64,000 bases of DNA from Cacajao melanocephalus (lineage: Eukaryota; Chordata; Mammalia; Primates; Pitheciidae). Under the pieces are notes generated by a model. The model saw only the letters and a program-made list of their open reading frames with translations. It ran no database searches and was not told where the DNA came from. Each line of letters starts with the position of its first letter. The stretch's first letter is position 1. Below, in pieces: positions 26,895-38,485 of the stretch. Both the position numbers and the translations under genes were made by a program. The stretch spans positions 124,001 through 188,000 of the forward strand of contig CAUYLG010039174.1 in assembly GCA_963573385.1 (NCBI GenBank). Reading direction: 5' to 3'.

Positions 26895-27739
26895 ATGCAC
26901 ATATAGACAGTTTGGGCCGAAAAGAGTACATTTTAAGTACATGTGAATTTCCTGTTGAAAAGCTGTAGCGCAGAATATTTGGATGATGAAGGTTAATAAG
27001 ATGAAGAACTCCAGCAGTTTGACCTTCTGAGTTCAGCTGATATTGTACACATATGCCCTGTTAAAGCCGCCCCCTCAACACTCCTTTTGGCTGTTCAACT
27101 GCTCCACTAGACCCAAGCTCCTGGGGTCCAGGCTCTCATGCTGGGTTCTTTACACAGTGAAATTCAATATGCACCTTCTGGGCCCTGAAGCCTGAGTACC
27201 AATGCTGAGGAAGCCTCAGTAAAGTTTGATCGAGTTTTTGCATGTTCTGATTACTATTTCCCGCAAGCTGTAAACTTGACAAGCACACACTACTCCAAAG
27301 AGATCTGAACACAGTCTTCTAGAGGTATCAGCCTCACACCACACCTGAGTCAGCAAAATGTACACAACAGTTTCATCCCCAAGTCTGTCTACGGCCTTGT
27401 CTATTGGTGCTCCCTTGGGTCCACATACCACCTTCTCTAGATCTAATCAATGCTTCTTGTTTACATCCATTTCCATATCCAGCTAATGAAAATTTAATGG
27501 ATGCATAAATCTCACCAAATTATAACAGGCTGAAGTCACTGTAACTCAGAAGATGGAATCCTAGACAGCAAGAGAAATGTTTTGGATGGTGGCGCTTCTT
27601 TGACATGCTTTCAATTCTTAGGCAGGGAACAAAAAGCCCTTTTTCTTAGTCATACAGAAGAATAAAAATATGAAATCAAAGAGACAAATTAAAAGTATAA
27701 AGCAGCAAACAAATGGCATAAAAAATTATAGCATGCTGG
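26895..27739. other. Unassigned sequence
   Basis: No repeat recognised. The 27050-27200 part is GC-richer than its surroundings but has no gene signal. Confidence 0.45.
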
Positions 27740-28044
27740 AATCTGTCTTTTAGTCATTTTTAAAAGTACATAAGTTCTCATTGTAATACATTCACTTCCA
27801 CTTACCAATTACCTTCATGTCTCTCCTTCCCTTATATTCTCTATGCTTCTAAAGTCAAACATTTTATAAGTGCTTCTTTTTCTGGAATACATGTGCATTT
27901 TAAGCAACCTGAGAAACACAGTTAAGTACAAAATTCAAGGGTAAGAATGTTGGCATTTATGTGTATGCACAGAGATCAAATGGCAATCAACAGTTTAAGC
28001 TCAGTTTTATAATTTGCCTTTCATTTTAAAATGTGGCATTCCAT
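27740..28044 (-). mobile_element. L1M 3' region, part before MSTB
   Basis: Reverse L1M-like AT-rich sequence; continues after the MSTB insertion. Left border uncertain. Confidence 0.45.
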
Positions 28045-28049
28045 GGCAT

Positions 28050-28501
28050 TGCTATGGTTTGGATATAGTTTGTTTACCCTCACAAAATCTCATGTTGATA
28101 TCTGATCTCCAGTGTGGTAGTGCTGGGAGGTGGGACCTAGTAGGAGATGTTTGAGTCATAGGGGCAGATCCCTCATGAATGGTGCCATTTTTTGTGTAGT
28201 GAGTTCTAGCTCTTGTGAGACTGAATTAGTTCTCAATGGAATAAATTACTTCTCCCAAAAATGAGTTGTTATAAATCCAGGATGCTCCTGGGTTTGGTCC
28301 CTCTTTGCATGTGCCCACTTCCCTTTTGACCTTCTCTGCCATATTTTGGCATAGTACAGAAGCCCTTACCAGAAGCCAGGCAGATGCTGGTATCATAGTA
28401 CATTTACAGCCTGAAGAACCATGAACTAAATGAATCTCTTTTCTTTGTAAATTACATAGCATCACATATTCCTTTATCACAACATAAAATAGACAAAGGC
28501 A
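28050..28501 (+). mobile_element. MSTB-type MaLR LTR, full length
   Basis: tgctatggtttggatatagt start, gggaggtgggacctagtagg, ccagaagccaggcagatgct, and ctttgtaaattacatagc before the end. 5-bp duplication ggcat at 28045-28049 and 28502-28506, as expected for ERVL-MaLR. Confidence 0.93.
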
Positions 28502-28506
28502 GGCAT

Positions 28507-28910
28507 TTAATATTCTATAGTGTTATCTTCAGTGGTTAAACAGTATTCCATATATGATCATTGAACCAATCCACTATTATAGACTGTTTCCATTCATCCT
28601 TTGCCCTATTTTTTTTTAAGACTATTATAATACATCCTTGAAACTAAATTTTGGCACACACACACAAGATTATTTCTATAGGATAAATTTCTTGATGTGA
28701 ACCTATAGAGTTTCAGAAATTAACATCTTTAAGGCATGTGGTTCCTACTGCTTTTGATTATTATTACTGAATTGTTCCCTACCCATGCCAAAAAAGATGT
28801 TTGCATTTGCACCTCCAGCAGTATATCTTGAGTGTTTCTTTCCCAATTCAATTACCAGCATTATATATTATATAATTTTCATCTTTGCCAAAGTTACCCA
28901 CAAAAAAAAA
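28507..28910 (-). mobile_element. L1M, ORF2 end to 3' UTR, part after MSTB
   Basis: acagtattccatatatgatc, ttctataggataaatttctt and gcacctccagcagtatatct are standard reverse-L1 motifs. Confidence 0.75.
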
Positions 28911-28943
28911 TGGTTAAAAACGCATTTGAGTGTATATTTTTAA

Positions 28944-28977
28944 ACACACACAAACACACACATACACACACACACAT
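28944..28977. repeat. (CA)n microsatellite, interrupted
   Basis: CA units with single A and T interruptions, between opposite-facing L1 fragments. Confidence 0.9.
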
Positions 28978-28999
28978 GGCTTTCAAGAAAATAATCATT

Positions 29000-29395
29000 G
29001 ATCTAAAAACTTAAAAGCTTCTAGAAAAAAACATAGGAAAATATCTTTTCAACTTTGGGGTAGGAAAACATTTCTTACAATACAAAATTTGATACACTTC
29101 ATCAAATTAAAAAAAAAAAAACACTTGCTCATGAAAAGACACCATTGCTAAAGTAAAAAAAGACACCACAGATGAGGAGAAACTTTAAGAAACACATGTT
29201 TAATGAAGGACTTGTCTTTTCTTTTTTTTCAATTCCTACAGATAAATAATGCAAATAAACAAAGCAATAGGCATGGGGGAAAAGGCATGAACAGGCAATT
29301 CTCAAAATAAAATACTTAGATTGTCAATAAATATATGAAAAGTTGCTCAGCAAGGAAATGCATATTAAAGCCACAGAGAGATTGAATAAGATATC
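29000..29395 (+). mobile_element. L1M ORF2 fragment
   Basis: agcttctagaaaaaaacata, ggaaaacatttcttacaata and gaacaggcaattctcaaaat follow ORF2 C-terminal order; frame destroyed. Confidence 0.75.
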
Positions 29396-29399
29396 TGAG

Positions 29400-31365
29400 A
29401 CAGTATTACAAAACAATCAAAAGAAATAAAAGACATACACATTGAAAACAAAGGAGAAATACTAAGCTTTTTTTTTCCCCAGAAAACACAATCATGTATT
29501 AATTATATAGGAAGGAAATCCAGAAATCTACTTTTAAAAGCCATTAGAGCTATAAGTGGACTGAGCGAGGCCTCAGCATGCAAGGTTAACATTCAAAAGC
29601 AACTAAATTTCTATTTGTAATCAATGAAGGGCTGGAATATGAAACCAGAAAAACAATACAACTTAATCAAAGCACACAAACCACTCAGGAATAAATTTAG
29701 CCAAATATATACAGTGACCTAAAAGGTGAAAATTTACAAATATTCCTGAGGAAAGAAAACAGACAAATAAATCAAACTATAATTTCAGTGCAATCTCAAT
29801 CAAAATCTCCATATCAGTTCTTGCAGAAATTGAAAAACATTATAAAATTGTATTGAATACAAAGAACCCAGATTATCCAATACATTTTGAATAAAGAGAA
29901 CCAAATTATAGGACTATATCTGGTTTCAAGATTTACTATAAAGCTACAGAAATAAAGACAGGGTAGTATTTGCATAAAGAAAGACATACAGGACAATGGA
30001 AGAGAATAGAGAATCCACAAACAGATTCATAATATGGTCACCTGATGTCAACAAATGTATCAAAAGTAATTTAATGGAGAAAGGAGAGAGTTTCAAAAAA
30101 TGATGGTGTAACAATGTTTTCTTAAAAAATTAAACTGCCCCTCTACCTCACATCATATATAAAAATGAATTCAAAATGAATCATAGACCTAAATGTAATT
30201 GTTAAAACTATAAAATGTTTTCAAGATAATATAGAAGAAAACCTCTGCAATCTTGTGGTATACAAAGATTTCTTAAAGAAAGACTCAACAAGAACAGATA
30301 AAAATATTAAAAAATTGGACTCCATCAAAATTTAAAATTTATGTTCTTTGAAAGATATCATTTAAAAAATGAAAAGGCAAGACAGAGACTAAGAAAAATA
30401 TCCACAATACTTATATCTGACAAATGACTTCTTTTCAGAGTATTTAGAGAGACCTTATAACTCAAAAATTGACAATATTTTTCAGTTGTGAGAATTCCAA
30501 CTATGATAAAAAATCTGATTTTTAAAGCTGGAAAACATTTGGAAACTTTACAAAATAAGATAATGAATGGCTGATAAGTATGTAATATATGACATTTATC
30601 AGCAATATTCTTCAAGAAAATGTGAATTAAAATACTAGATACCACTAAACATGCTAGAATTTAAAAATGTACTATATAATTACTGTGTGAATGACAAATG
30701 TTAGAAAGAACATGGAATAATTGGAACTCTCATGCCTTGCCAATGGAAGCATAAAATGTGATAACCCTTTGAGAACTGTATGGCAATTTCATATAAAGTT
30801 AAACATACACTTACTATACATCCTGGCCATTTTAATTCTAGGTATTTACTCAAGAGAAAGGAAAACATATGTCCCCCAAAGAACTGTACACAAATGTTTA
30901 TTGCAGCTGTTTTCATAATAGCACAAAATGGAAGACAACTCAAATATTCATCCACAGATGAACAGGTAAACATATTGTGATATGTCTCTAGAATGGAATA
31001 TGACTCAACAATAAAAAGAAATAAAGTACTTATATACACAAGGACATGCATGAATCTCAAAAATATTTTGAGAAAAAGAAGATAGGCCAAAAAAATGCAC
31101 ATACAACATGATTCTACTGCTAAGAAATTCTAGACAAATAAAACTAATCTATAGGGTCAGAAAACACATCAGTGATTGCCTGTTACCAGACACTGACACT
31201 GGGAAGGGGCATGAAGACATTTTTTTGTGGTGATGGAAATATTCGATATGTTGATGTGGTGATTACCTGGATATAAATACCTGCCAGACTTCATCAACTT
31301 ACACACTTAAAATGGCATATTTTATTGTATGCTAACCATACTTCAAAAAAGTGATATTTTTAAAG
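29400..31365 (+). mobile_element. L1M, 3' half (ORF2 and 3' UTR)
   Basis: About 2 kb in L1 order: cagtgcaatctcaatcaaaa, gacatacaggacaatggaag, ggactccatcaaaatttaaa, tgggaaggggcatgaagaca, ending ccatacttcaaaaaagtga. Many stops and frameshifts; inactive. Confidence 0.82.
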
Positions 31366-32030
31366 AAGAGATACAATTGCATACACTCCAGTATGATTAA
31401 AATTATAAAGACTGTAAGACCAAGTGTTGGCAAGGATATGAAATAATTAGAACTCTTGTATATTGATGGAAAACTTATTTGGCAGTTAAAGTTAAATAAA
31501 CAGCTTCCCTATGACCCAGCAATTCCACTCCTAGCTTTATACCCAAGAGAAATGAGTATGTATGTCCACAAAAAGGCTTGTAAAAGAATGTTCACAGAAG
31601 CTTTATTTGTAATAGCCAAAGGCTGGAAACTCCCCAAATATCTATCAACAGGAGAGTAGACAAACAAATTGTGATGTGTAAAGGAACAAACTAATAATGC
31701 CCACAACAACTTAGTCTCAAAAGCACTGTATACAGTGAAAGACACATCAACTCATACAGTATTATCCTATTTATATGGATTTCAAAAACAGGCAGCACTA
31801 AACTATGTGGATAGAAATTAGAATGACAGTTGCCTCTGGGCAGGGGAACTAACTGGAAGAGGCATGAGGAAATTTCCTGGGGTGATGGAGATGTTTTATA
31901 TCTGAATTTGGGTAATGGCCATGTGCATTTCTCAAATTTCATCAAGCTGTACACTTTAATATTGCTGCATTTTACTATATGTAAAACATACCTTACAAAG
32001 CATGATAAAAAATATAAAAATAAAATTTGA
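31366..32030 (+). mobile_element. L1M 3' end, second head-to-tail copy
   Basis: Restarts ORF2-end sequence directly after the previous 3' end: gacccagcaattccactcct, ctttatttgtaatagccaaa, ggggtgatggagatgtttta, gtacactttaatattgctgc. Independent insertion or old tandem. Confidence 0.8.
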
Positions 32031-32849
32031 AGCCAGAAAGATTTGGTGGGTTGAAAGTTCATTAGAGCTTCTGTTCATTTATGCTTATTTTCTCATTTTC
32101 ATAGAGATTTCAAAGATGCTAGTTATCAAGAATATTCTTCACCAACAATAAAATTCTTCCTACAGCAAAGTGACACAGAGCTCTAGTTTCAGGAGGACAC
32201 AAAGAAACAAAACCAGGAGACTGCTGAGCGGTGTAAGCCCAAACTCTTTGAACTCACAGAAGGGATTCTAAATTGGGAATCCAAACATTTTCTGTTTCCT
32301 AGCAGAAATACTCACGCATGCAAAAGCTCCAGGCAGGCAATGGGGCTATTGAAATGGCAATCTGGCCATGACAGATGTCTTAAAATGCATTTGAATCCAT
32401 TCAGCCCCCACTTTAATGAAATGTGGCTTTCTCCCAGAGTTACTCCTAACAACTCATGTAGTCTGCAGTCACAGTTTTTATCTGACTTACAGGGTTCTGA
32501 GTTTTAAGCACTGTGCCTTGGAATGTTTCTCACAGACCATGAGAACAACAGTGCCTGCCACACAAGAAACAACACATAGTTCATAGTATTTTGTTGTTGC
32601 TATCATGAAATGTGAAGCAGTATAACTGGACAACCAACAAGGGCAACATCCTGATTCAGCTCATCAGAACACAGCTCCAAAGAGATTTAATGTTGGAGAC
32701 ACCTAGTAACACACTCACTTCTGGAGGGTACCATCCCTCTGATCAATAGGTCATGGTGTACATTCAGCTGCTTAGGAAGTATCTGCAAATGTGACATTCT
32801 GATTGCAAGCTGGTATTCTATGGCAGATAGAATCTAGATATTTTCAAAC
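32031..32849. other. Unassigned sequence
   Basis: Nothing recognised. Confidence 0.45.
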
Positions 32850-32851
32850 TT

Positions 32852-32879
32852 CATGGGTTCATGGGTTCATGGGTTCATG
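32852..32879 (+). repeat. (CATGGGTT)n short tandem repeat
   Basis: Three and a half 8-bp units, exact. Confidence 0.95.
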
Positions 32880-32889
32880 ACCTGTGCAC

Positions 32890-33030
32890 ACAGCTCTATG
32901 CTTAGGAGGGCTCTATACTTGGTTTAAGGCTTATTTCTCACCATCTTGAAATTCTAATAATTTTTTCAAAAGGAACCTCATGTTTTCATTTTGTACTGGG
33001 TCCTACCAATTATGTAGCCAGTCCCAGATG
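32890..33030 (+). mobile_element. Ancient repeat, family not named (copy 2)
   Basis: accatcttgaaattctaata, aaaggaacctcatgttttca, ttttgtactgggtcctacca: same order as the copy at 23286-23465. Confidence 0.5.
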
Positions 33031-33409
33031 ATACTACAAGTGCTCATCTCTCCTGGATCTTGAGACTAAAACGGAAACTTGGTCTCGCTGCTCTTAATCA
33101 AAAGCCAATCTATATATTTTATTTGGTTCTTAAACTCACTGGGGGTTGGGGGTATACCGTGGTGGGAGAATCTATGTACCAGTCTACATTTACATTTGCA
33201 AATTTGGCAAGGTGATGGACCTTCAATTTGGCTCTACAAAAAGCCCTTCCTTGAAATACACAAGCTAGGGTGGGAGCAGGATACTATGAAAATGAAAGGA
33301 AGGCTAGGCAAGGATTAAGTCAGAGTAATAATGAAGGAAAGGAAAAAGAAACGTACTATAGTTGAGCTCTTAATTGTTCTCACTTGGATTTCTGCAGTTT
33401 GTTCTTTCT

Positions 33410-33950
33410 CCAGTTTGTTTCTCTGCCCGTCTTTGCCAATCCACACAAAAACTTGTATGTGAATGTTCATAGCAGTAGTATTCATAATAGCCCAAAACTG
33501 AAAACACAAATGACTTTCAATTGATGAATGTAAAATGTGATATACACAATGGTATGTTATTCGACAACAAAAAGATTAAAATATAGATATATGGTACAAC
33601 ATGGATGTGCCTTAAAAACATTATGCTAAATGAAAAAAGCCAGAAACCAAAACATCACATACTATATAATTCCATTTATATGAAATATGCAGAATAGGTA
33701 AGTTCACAGAGACAGCAACTAGATTAGTGATTGCCGAGGGCTGAGGATGAGTGGGTGTGGAGTGGGAGAAATGGGGAGTGATGGCTGGCTAATGGATATG
33801 GAGTATCTTTGTGGTGTGATAAAAATGTTCTAATTGATTGTGGTTATGGCTGTACACCTCTGTAAATATACTAAAAGCTATATAATTGTGCAGTTCAAAT
33901 GGATGAATTGTATGATAAATGAATTATATTTCAATAAAGCCATTTTTTCA
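33410..33950 (+). mobile_element. L1M 3' end
   Basis: atgttcatagcagtagtatt, gtgattgccgagggctgagg, gtgtgataaaaatgttctaa, atttcaataaagccatttt: complete 3' terminus. Confidence 0.85.
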
Positions 33951-34984
33951 AAATGTAATGTTAAGTGATCATTGCAATTTTAGCCTATTAGCTGCTTTTT
34001 CCCCTCAATCATTTTTAGTTGAAATAACCAAGACACACAGAAAGAACTCAGCAATACACACACTATAACTCAAGACAAATTTCCCCAGGGTCACTAAATA
34101 AACAGTCATCAGAGTTATTGAGTCTCTTGGATGAATTCTGGTTCCCATGATGCTGCATGCTGCACCTCTGCTGTAGTTCTTTTATCTAACAAGACCTCAT
34201 CACTGCCCTTTCTGCCACAATGAATCCAAGGAAGATGACAAGCAACATTTGTTTTCCTTATTTTTTAGTTTGTTTTATTCAAATAACTCACAAATCAGCT
34301 AATCTTTTAGGTCATGATAGTATTAATAATAAAAGTCATTTAGAAAAAAAATCCTAAAATATGTACAATATATGAAAGGTTAACTGTATCTGGTCTTAAA
34401 GATGCAAACCACTAGGATCTCCCATGGAGTGCTATTATTTACAGAGGATTGTTTCCTTTCCCTCTGATATTTTCATGGTGATACTAACTGGAGGCTTTCA
34501 GAATAGAGGCTACTGTGGAATGCTGGAGAATTCCTTCCCCAGGATCCTCCATGGCTGTATTACTCAATTATTCAATTCCCATGAGCTTCTCTTAGGGAAG
34601 CTAAGAGTAATTTTTTTTCACAGGCATGCACACCCACACATAACTGCTGCAGGCTTTAATCCAACTCCATATAATGAATTTGCGTAAAGACATAAAAGCT
34701 GAAAGAAGGGACAGGGCACTATGGAAAGTAGCAGCAATGCTGAAAGTGCTGTGATAGAAACAGCCTAAGTTGTGGTGCCATGGCAAGTGGAGTACGAGCT
34801 AATCAATAGGCAGAGTGGGGACTCAGTGATTGAAGGATAATCTGAGTGCACCAGAATACAGTCATGGCAGGCATTTCCTAGTGGAGTCCTTAGAGAAAGA
34901 ATGCATGCCAAGTACAGTGGCCAGAAAAACCACAAGACACCCAGTTAAATCTGCTTTTGGATAAAGAACACATACTTTTGTAGT
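33951..34984. other. Unassigned sequence, repeat-poor
   Basis: About 1 kb without recognised repeats; an 87-codon frame at 34424-34687 has no domain. Confidence 0.45.
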
Positions 34985-35096
34985 AGAAGTATATTTCAAA
35001 TATTGCACAGGATGCACTTATACTAAAACGTTGTTTTGTGAGATTCCAATTTAACTAGATTCCCTGTATTTTTATTTGCTTAATCTGGCAATCCTA
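34985..35096. mobile_element. Palindromic hAT-like element, half copy
   Basis: atattgcacaggatgcactt through ttatttgcttaatctggcaa: the right half of the family also at 40953-41166 and 55913-56241. Confidence 0.6.
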
Positions 35097-35365
35097 ATTC
35101 TAAGGAAAGAAAGCCTCAGCTCACTAATGCCAGGTAAATGTGAGGAGGGAGAGGAAATGCTGAATACAGGTCCAGTATTCTTTACTCCCCTAGCATAGAG
35201 GAGACAAGACACAAATGCCAAATTAACTCACTAAGAGTAAAAGAGTCACACTAGATCTGGCAAACTCCCATGAAGCTCATAGAGATCCACAGTTTAGAGG
35301 GCATTTTCCCCAATTTAGCAGATGAAACCTGGAAGCTGCAGTTGCAGGAGCCCAGTATTCTAAGC

Positions 35366-35568
35366 CAGTGGTTCTTAAGCAGGAGTGGGTTTTGACAAGG
35401 TCTAGGGGATAGCTGTCGCAACTGTGGTGGGGGAACACTGGTGGAATTGGCTTCAAGTGGAGAGGGACCAGATATGCTACTAAATATTCTACAGTGCACA
35501 GGACAGTCCCTCGCCACAAGGAATAATCCAGCCTCAAATGTCAATAGTACTTCGGGTAGAGAAACTCC
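35366..35568 (+). mobile_element. MER20 (hAT-Charlie)
   Basis: cagtggttcttaagcaggag, tctacagtgcacaggacagt, aaatgtcaatagtacttcgg in MER20 order. Confidence 0.85.
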
Positions 35569-36400
35569 ACTCTCAGCTGAAGAGTGAGAGGAGCCTAAAG
35601 GGGGAAAAGAGGAATGGCACTAGAAGTCATCACTGATGGCTGGTATAACCCCAGCAGCTGGAGATAAAGAGAATCCAGCAAACTCCACACAGTACCTGTG
35701 CAGACAACATTCCTGCTCTCATGTAAAACCACTCCTGGAGGCACCCTGATGAGTTTGGGGAATGTGCGGAGGGCTGATGAGTGGTTGTCCTGAGATGTTG
35801 ACCTCTTGGCATTTTTCTTTCCGTTGGGGCCACCTTCCTTGAGCTCATATTGTCCTGGTTCTCTTGGCAACCATCAAGAAATGCCCACCCACACCGTGGC
35901 TCTTGTGTGCAGACTTGATGCCGGTCTGGACTCTCGTGCACCCTGTGGCAGATGCCTTTGGGGCTCAGCTCATATCCCAGCCAAGTCCCCAGTATTATGC
36001 TTAGTGGCTTTAACAGGCTCTTACTTCAAAGGGCCAGTCTTGTGTCTCCTGGCTGGAGAACCACACACAGACTTGCAGAATCTCTTTTGCCTGCACATAT
36101 GAAGAACCAGGAGTGCCCGGAAATTTATATCCCCTCCCCACAGTGTTGGTGGGGCTATCCTGATGGGGAATACAGCATTGAGTGGGGTATACACTGTCCT
36201 CAGTTCTCCTCTATGGAGTTGCACTTAAGTTACTCCCTGGGGGGTGAATTTTATGAGACCATGAACCCTGTGGAGCCTCCCTTTCTTCTTCATCTACTTC
36301 CTCTACCATTTTTCCCCAACAATATTTCCTGACCAATCCCTTTCCTGTTAATCCTAGTCTTAGAGACTGCACCAGGGGGGAACACAGTCGAAGGCAGAAC
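35569..36400. other. Unassigned GC-richer block
   Basis: Long overlapping frames occur on both strands (up to 126 codons at 35952-36332), but none has a recognisable domain, and both strands are equally open. Could be a diverged LTR or ancient repeat. Confidence 0.35.
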
Positions 36401-36678
36401 TCAACGTCCTGTCCTCAGCAGATTTGAGGGATAGACATATGACCCAAAATGGGCTGCAGTAGATATTGACCACTGCCTTACCAACAACTTTCTGTACACA
36501 CACCCTCTCCTGCCCTGCACACAGAACCTGCGATGTGTTCAAGAGGCAGGAACCTTTGATTTCAGGAAAAGTTGTCCCTTCACTTAGCCTCAGAGGCCAA
36601 GCCATGATTGCTCCAAACCATTCATGTTAACCCCATCGTTTCTTGCCCGTAATTGGTCTTGGAGTGGACACGTCCCCT
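36400..36678 (+). mobile_element. MaLR/LTR-like sequence, part before L1P (tentative)
   Basis: gacatatgacccaaaatggg resembles an LTR segment whose tail appears after the L1P at 36890-37200. Confidence 0.3.
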
Positions 36679-36870
36679 GTTATTATACTTTAAGTTCTGG
36701 GGTACCTGTGCAGATCTTGTAGGATTGCTAGATAGGTACATCATGCCACGGTGGTTTGCTGCCTCCATCCCCCCATCACCTACATTAGGTATTTCTCCTA
36801 ATGTTATCCCTCCCCAATCTCCCCACCCCCTTCTGTCCCTCCCTCAGCCCCCCACCCCTCAACAGATCTC
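36679..36870 (-). mobile_element. L1P 3' UTR fragment
   Basis: attatactttaagttctggg, tacattaggtatttctccta and a C-rich ccctccccaatctcccc run are diagnostic of primate L1 3' ends in reverse. About 190 bp. Confidence 0.88.
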
Positions 36871-36889
36871 CACTGGGGTTTTATAGATA

Positions 36890-37200
36890 TCTTCTACCCC
36901 CCAAATAAGAGTGTAGTCAGAGGAATGGTTTCTTTTCTATCCTTTCTTCCTCCATATGATGCTGAGGTGAAGAAGTGATGCTTGGAGCTGCAACAAGCAT
37001 CTTCAACCATGAGCATGAATTCAAGAGGGTCACAAGACACTGCTCAGCTCCTGCTATCAATGAGTCACTGACTCAACCCAACAGCCCCCTACCTCCAAAC
37101 TTCTAGCTCTGTGAGATAATCAAATGTTTTTTTTTTTTTCCTATTCACTTAAGCCACTGCTGATTACTCTTGTGCTTACCAATGAAAATATTCTGTGATG
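36890..37200 (+). mobile_element. LTR-like 3' part (MaLR-like)
   Basis: atgatgctgaggtgaagaag, gcttggagctgcaacaagca, ttctagctctgtgagataat, cttaagccactgctgattac: LTR-like tail with a T run at 37128. Confidence 0.45.
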
Positions 37201-37424
37201 AAGGCCAATCATAGACCTCCCTTGAAACTGTTTAATAATTTGGATGTTGTGATAGACATGGTCTCACTTCTTTTGGTATCATGAACTATAAGGATAGATG
37301 TCTCTGTTGGACTGTGATTGTCTTTCATGACAATAGGAAGAAAGACATATGTAGTGGAAGAAATTAAAGCCAGCAGGGAGGGAAACAGAGCTGATATAAT
37401 AATGTTAAGTCTTGTAGTGACATA

Positions 37425-37520
37425 ATCTTCAACTTTCTTAGCTGTAAACTGGGAATAATAATTCTTATCATGCAGGGATGCTATGAGAATAATTTGAAAT
37501 AACATTTCAAATTATAAACT
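37425..37520 (+). mobile_element. MIR fragment
   Basis: cttagctgtaaactgggaat, then gatgctatgagaataatttg. Confidence 0.6.
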
Positions 37521-37732
37521 GCCTGGTTCCACTTCTCTTAAATTTAAATACCTAGAGAATATGGTATTCCAGGCTTATCTGCAAAGAATCTTAATGTTTT
37601 CTTATTCAATAGTATTTGAGTTGTATCCTAAAAGTCAGTGTGCCCAAGCTTGAAAGCTGGCTTCCTTTGAAAAGACTTTGGTATCTGATGCAGCTTTGCC
37701 CTGGTATGTGCAGCAGCTGTGCTCAGAGATGT

Positions 37733-38129
37733 CCAAAAAAGAGAGGAGGGTAGGGAAGGGGAAAGGGAAAGAAAAGGAGAGAGAGAGAGAGAATTTTAGA
37801 GAGGAAGAAGGAGAAGGAGGAGGAGGAAAAGAGGAAGAAGAGGAAGAAGAAAAAGAGAAGGAAGATGAGAATGAAGAAGAGGAAGAAAAGGAAGAGAAGA
37901 GGAAGAAAAAGAAGAAAGAGGAAGAGGAGGATGAGGAGGAAGAAGAAGAGGAAGAAAAATAAGAGCAGAGGAAAAGGAGGAAAAGAAAAAGGGAAGAAAA
38001 AAGAAAAAGAGGAAGAAGGAGGCAGAAGAGGCGGAGGAAGAAGAGAAGGAAGAAGAGGAGAAAGAAGAAAAAGAAGAAAAAGAAAGAAGAGAAAGAAAAG
38101 AAAAAAGCAAAAAGAAAAAGGAAAGGAAT
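37733..38129. repeat. Polypurine (GA/GAA/GGAA)n low-complexity tract
   Basis: Nearly 400 bp of almost pure A/G on the plus strand, broken only by a few T/C (37796-37798, 37865, 37972, 38022). Long frames on both strands (up to 168 codons) are glutamate/lysine- or serine/phenylalanine-rich translations of the repeat, not genes. Confidence 0.97.
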
Positions 38130-38269
38130 ACAATTGTACACATAATTGGGATTACAAAAAGCTTCATGGATGTTTCATTCATCAAGTGTCTGTTGAGCCT
38201 CACTCCATTAAAAAATTAAAAAGCTAAAATTTACTGGCTGCTTCCTGTTACAGAAATCATGTTTAGCAT

Positions 38270-38485
38270 TTAGTTTGCAATATTACATTTAACATTCAAA
38301 AATAAAAAAGAAAAACTATTAAATAGGAACTTTTATTTTTCTTATTTTACATTTAAGAAAACAGAAGTGCAAAAAGTTATATAAATTGTCCCAAGTCACA
38401 CAGTTAAGTGGGTAGCCGGGATTTAGCCCAGGTGTGCCTAAGTCCATAGCCCCACTCTTAGCCACTCTTGTGCTAAATGCCACAG
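38270..38485 (-). mobile_element. MIR SINE
   Basis: ttatttttcttattttacat, ttgtcccaagtcacacagtt and ccccactcttagccactctt in reverse MIR order. Confidence 0.8.

Noticed and set aside
30701..31102. 133-codon minus-strand frame
   Set aside because: Antisense to L1M ORF2-end sequence; typical of L1 antisense open frames.
35806..36332. 98- and 126-codon frames
   Set aside because: Open frames on both strands in GC-richer DNA; no recognisable protein features.
37635..38227. Long open frames on both strands (up to 168 codons)
   Set aside because: They translate the polypurine tract and are E/K- or S/F-rich with no other content; artefacts of composition.
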